From: Sinorhizobium alkalisoli
Lineage (GTDB): Bacteria > Pseudomonadota > Alphaproteobacteria > Rhizobiales > Rhizobiaceae
Direction of reading: 5' to 3'
Assembly: GCF_008932245.1 (NCBI RefSeq)
Contig: NZ_CP034909.1
Location: 2,865,001-2,929,000, forward strand
DNA length: 64,000 bases
The position numbers and the translations under genes are program-made. The notes beneath the pieces were generated by a model. It ran no database searches. It was not told the origin of the DNA and was given only the letters and a program-made list of their open reading frames with translations. The stretch's first letter is position 1. The number at the start of each line of letters is the position of its first letter. Shown piece after piece: positions 61,609-64,000 of this stretch.

Positions 61609-62901
61609 TCAATCCGTCGTGAAGACCCCTTCCCAGGCCCGTTCCAGCAAGTCCAGCGACGCTACCTTCCGCACCCCGTTGAATTCGCAATAGGACCCGA
61701 TGAAATCCAAGAGATACTTCGGATGGTAGCAGGACGCCAGCGATTCGTCACCGTAACGACGATCATAGAACAATTCCAGGTCGCGCGCCGAGAGCTCCAC
61801 ATCGACGCTCAGCGCATAGGCCTCGAATATCTGGAAATAGTCCGCACGGGAAGGCGTGTTGACGAAGATCTTGTATTTCAGCCGCCGCAGGCCCGCCTCG
61901 TCGGAGAGATCCCGCGGCGCGATATTCGTCGAGAACACCACGAGCTCGTCGAACGGCACCTTGAACTTCTTGCCCGTGTGCAGCGTCAGGAAGTCGTAGC
62001 CGCGTTCGAGCGGCACGATCCAGCGGTTGATCAGCGCCTGCGGCATCACCTGCTGGCGCCCGAAATCGTCGATGATGAAGATGCCGCCGGAAGCCTTGAG
62101 GTGGATCGGCGCCTCGTAGACGTTCGAGCCCTCGCCCAGGGTCAGGTCGAGAAGATCGAGCGTCAGTTCGCCACCGGTCTTGATCACCGGCCGTTTGCAC
62201 TCGACCCAACGCCGGTCGGCCTTTGGGTAGATTGCCGCGCCAGCCGGTTGGTGCACCGCCTCGTCATAAAAACTGATGACGTAGCCGCCGACCTCGATGG
62301 CATAGGGCACGAAGATGGTCTGCCGGAAGAGGCGCGCCGACCTCTCGGCGATGCTCGTCTTGCCGTTGCCGGGTGGACCGTAAAGCAGGATCGATTGACC
62401 GGAGTTCATCGCCGGCCCGAGCTTTGCGATCAGCGACGGCGAAAGCACGAGCCCTTCAAGGGCGTCGGTCAGGACCTCCGGCGTCACCCGCTCGTGATGG
62501 ATCGTCTGCAGCCCGAGCTGGCGGCAGAAGGCGTCGAGCGAGACCGGCGCCGGTCCCACATAGCTCGACTGCCGCAGGGCGGCTTGCGCGTATTCGACGC
62601 CCTTCGATGAGAGCGCATAGCGGATATCGGATCTGACGTCCTCTCCTGCCAGCCCGCGCGCCTCGAAATAGGCAAGCTTGGTGAGCTCCTTGATCAGGAG
62701 ATTGACGACCGCCTTGGAGAGCTTCATGCGCTCCGCCAGATGCGACGGCGTCACCGTGTCCTGTTCGGTCGCGCATTTCGCCGCAAGCCGCAGCAGGAAC
62801 GACGTTTCGAGCCCGGTTTCCTCGATGCTCATCGGCGCCAGCGGCATCCGGGGATCGAGCGTGGCGGCGAAATCTTCACGAACTTCGTCGAGCGAATGCA
62901 T
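61609..62901 (-). CDS. AAA+ ATPase with N-terminal winged-helix-like region, linked to tad genes
   Basis: The 430-residue protein has Walker A LLYGPPGNGKTSIAE (about residues 170-184), Walker B GGIFIIDDFGRQ and a sensor-1-like FSTNIAP. The N-terminal 90 residues resemble a winged helix (PSHLAERMKLSKAVVNLLIK). It belongs to the MoxR/Vps4-like general AAA+ group but I cannot name the family. ATG 62901 follows AAGGAG. It lies 16 bases after tadC, suggesting cotranscription with the pilus genes. Confidence 0.82.
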   Translation of the reverse strand: MHSLDEVREDFAATLDPRMPLAPMSIEETGLETSFLLRLAAKCATEQDTVTPSHLAERMKLSKAVVNLLIKELTKLAYFEARGLAGEDVRSDIRYALSSKGVEYAQAALRQSSYVGPAPVSLDAFCRQLGLQTIHHERVTPEVLTDALEGLVLSPSLIAKLGPAMNSGQSILLYGPPGNGKTSIAERSARLFRQTIFVPYAIEVGGYVISFYDEAVHQPAGAAIYPKADRRWVECKRPVIKTGGELTLDLLDLTLGEGSNVYEAPIHLKASGGIFIIDDFGRQQVMPQALINRWIVPLERGYDFLTLHTGKKFKVPFDELVVFSTNIAPRDLSDEAGLRRLKYKIFVNTPSRADYFQIFEAYALSVDVELSARDLELFYDRRYGDESLASCYHPKYLLDFIGSYCEFNGVRKVASLDLLERAWEGVFTTD

Positions 62902-62917
62902 GGGGATCTCCTTCCTC

Positions 62918-63865
62918 TCAGCCACCGGGCGTCAGGCCGACGATCAAGCTGATGACGCGGATGACGATGGGGACGAGCACGATGACGAGGCTGACCGGGA
63001 ACAGGAAGGCGCCGAGCGGCAGCAGCATCTTGATCGGCAGAGCATTGGCCTTTTCCTCCGCCCGCACGATGCGGAGATCGCGCATCTCCTTGCTGTAGAC
63101 GCGGAGCGTCTGGGTGACACTCGTGCCGAGTTCCTCCGACTGGCGGAAGAGCACCGCAAGCGCGCGCGCCTCGTCAATCCGGAGCCGCACCGCAAGATTG
63201 GCGAGCGCCTCGCGCAGCCTTCGTCCGCCGCGCACCTCGAGCATCATGATCGAAAGATGCAGGCCGAAATCTTGCTTCTTGCTGACGAATTCGCGTGCGA
63301 CGCGGTTTGCCGCCGCCTCGAGGCTCATGCCCGCATCGAGGCAGACGATCAGCATGTCCATGAAATCGGGAAAGAGGCGGCGATATTCGCGCTCCTTCGC
63401 GTCGCCGCGCCGGTCAATGTAAATATTCACCAGGATGAAGGTGGCGCCGGCGGCGAACATCGCGACCAGGAGCGTCATCAGCCGGGAAGTTTCCGGCGCG
63501 AACCGGTTCAGGGCCCAGGCGGTTGCGACCAGCGCGCCCATGCAGACGATTGCGCGGATCGTCTGGAATGTCGTGACCGCGTTGGCGCTGAAATAGCCGG
63601 CACGGATCAGCCGATTCTGCGTCGAATTGGCATTGGTGTCGCGCCGCGTGATCTCGAAATAGCGGCGGATCAGCCGGTTCTCCGCCTCGCCGAGTTCGTC
63701 GATGGCGGCTTCGCCGAGGTGAAACTCATCACCCCGCGCCTTGGCACGCGCCTCGGAGAGGCGGACGCCGACCTCGCGCCGGCGGAAGACGACCTCGGAG
63801 GCGGCGGCGGAAAAGATCAGAACCGAGAAAAAGACGACGAGGTAAATGCCGTACTCGTTCCACAT
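62918..63865 (-). CDS. tadC: Tad pilus inner-membrane platform protein TadC (type II secretion F domain)
   Basis: The 315-residue protein has N-terminal helices (YLVVFFSVLIFSAAASEVVF), a pair near residues 115-160, the T2SSF core (RLFPDFMDMLIVCLDAGMSL; LFRQSEELGTSVTQTLRVYS) and a C-terminal helix pair (FLFPVSLVIVLVPIVIRVIS). With TadB it forms the platform for Flp pilus assembly. GAGGTG precedes ATG 63865. It starts nine bases after tadB ends. Confidence 0.92.
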   Translation of the reverse strand: MWNEYGIYLVVFFSVLIFSAAASEVVFRRREVGVRLSEARAKARGDEFHLGEAAIDELGEAENRLIRRYFEITRRDTNANSTQNRLIRAGYFSANAVTTFQTIRAIVCMGALVATAWALNRFAPETSRLMTLLVAMFAAGATFILVNIYIDRRGDAKEREYRRLFPDFMDMLIVCLDAGMSLEAAANRVAREFVSKKQDFGLHLSIMMLEVRGGRRLREALANLAVRLRIDEARALAVLFRQSEELGTSVTQTLRVYSKEMRDLRIVRAEEKANALPIKMLLPLGAFLFPVSLVIVLVPIVIRVISLIVGLTPGG

Positions 63866-63874
63866 GGCGGCACC

Positions 63875-64000
63875 TCAATATTCAAAGTTGACCATTTTGT
63901 AGAGAATGACGTTGCCGATCGCCATCACGACCAGGAGGCCGGTAACGATGATCGAGCCGTAGCCGCTATTCCAGACAGGATCGAAATAGCCTGGCGACAG
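63875..64000 (-). CDS. tadB: Tad pilus platform protein TadB, C-terminal end (partial)
   Basis: The last 41 residues plus stop of a leftward gene that continues beyond the window: LSPGYFDPVWNSGYGSIIVT, a membrane helix GLLVVMAIGNVILYKMVNF and EY. It matches the TadB C-terminus and is directly followed by tadC. Confidence 0.82.
   Translation of the reverse strand: MSPGYFDPVWNSGYGSIIVTGLLVVMAIGNVILYKMVNFEY

Overview
The window looks like a chromosomal segment of a rhizobial alphaproteobacterium, most likely Sinorhizobium/Ensifer. This rests on recalled gene order and family resemblance, not on a search: high-GC coding sequence; an aerobic cobalamin cluster whose CobK, CobL and CobJ lengths and termini match the remembered 'Pseudomonas denitrificans' (Sinorhizobium-like) proteins; a seven-subunit Mrp/Pha antiporter with fused A and B subunits; a bkd operon next to thiolase, purU and hppD; RIME-like intergenic palindromes; and a Tad pilus locus. 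I saw no rRNA, tRNA, CRISPR array or insertion sequence.

Layout. 1-3.5 kb: tail of a TerC-like membrane protein, then gltX and lysS. 3.5-10.9 kb: a small anchored protein, a nucleoside hydrolase, a ligase-associated exonuclease with its ATP-dependent DNA ligase, and a PAS-GGDEF-EAL protein. 11-17 kb: the Mrp/Pha cation/proton antiporter operon. 17-18.9 kb: a quinone-reductase-like flavoprotein divergent from a LysR regulator. 18.9-26.1 kb: cobM, cobL, cobK, cobJ, cobI, cobH, cobG and cobF, with cobK alone on the opposite strand and overlapping both neighbours. 26.2-31.8 kb: ung, modABC behind a candidate Mo-box, a secreted protein, a short ModE and an SDR. 32.2-37.1 kb: the complete branched-chain 2-oxoacid dehydrogenase (two E1 subunits, E2, E3). 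37.3-43 kb: thiolase, purU, a fumarylacetoacetase-like hydrolase, an Lrp/AsnC regulator and hppD. A heavily deleted maiA remnant lies beside the hydrolase and no hmgA is present, so this tyrosine-degradation locus appears partly decayed.

43-56 kb is the accessory-looking part. It holds a LuxR-type regulator without a recognisable phosphoacceptor, about 1 kb of non-coding DNA, a solitary small protein with a HEPN-type RNxxxH motif, and a four-gene type I secretion locus. That locus encodes a 571-residue Gln/Asn/Asp/Gly repeat protein without RTX nonapeptides, a 687-residue protein with recurring GGN motifs, an ABC exporter with a long N-terminal extension and Gln in place of the H-loop His, and a HlyD-type adaptor. 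A TPR protein follows. 55-60 kb: two small envelope proteins, a methyltransferase and a second GGDEF-EAL protein.

60.1-60.9 kb carries five copies of a palindromic repeat. Two copies form 38-bp inverted repeats, with one mismatch between them, tightly flanking a 94-codon GIY-YIG nuclease gene. Another inverted pair flanks only 58 bp. This resembles a minimal mobile or repeat-propagating unit with a non-autonomous derivative. 60.9-64 kb: an anchored coiled-coil protein, an AAA+ ATPase, tadC and the end of tadB.

The strongest leads for new biology are the GIY-YIG/inverted-repeat unit and the non-RTX type I secretion locus, followed by the HEPN-like gene and the maiA remnant.
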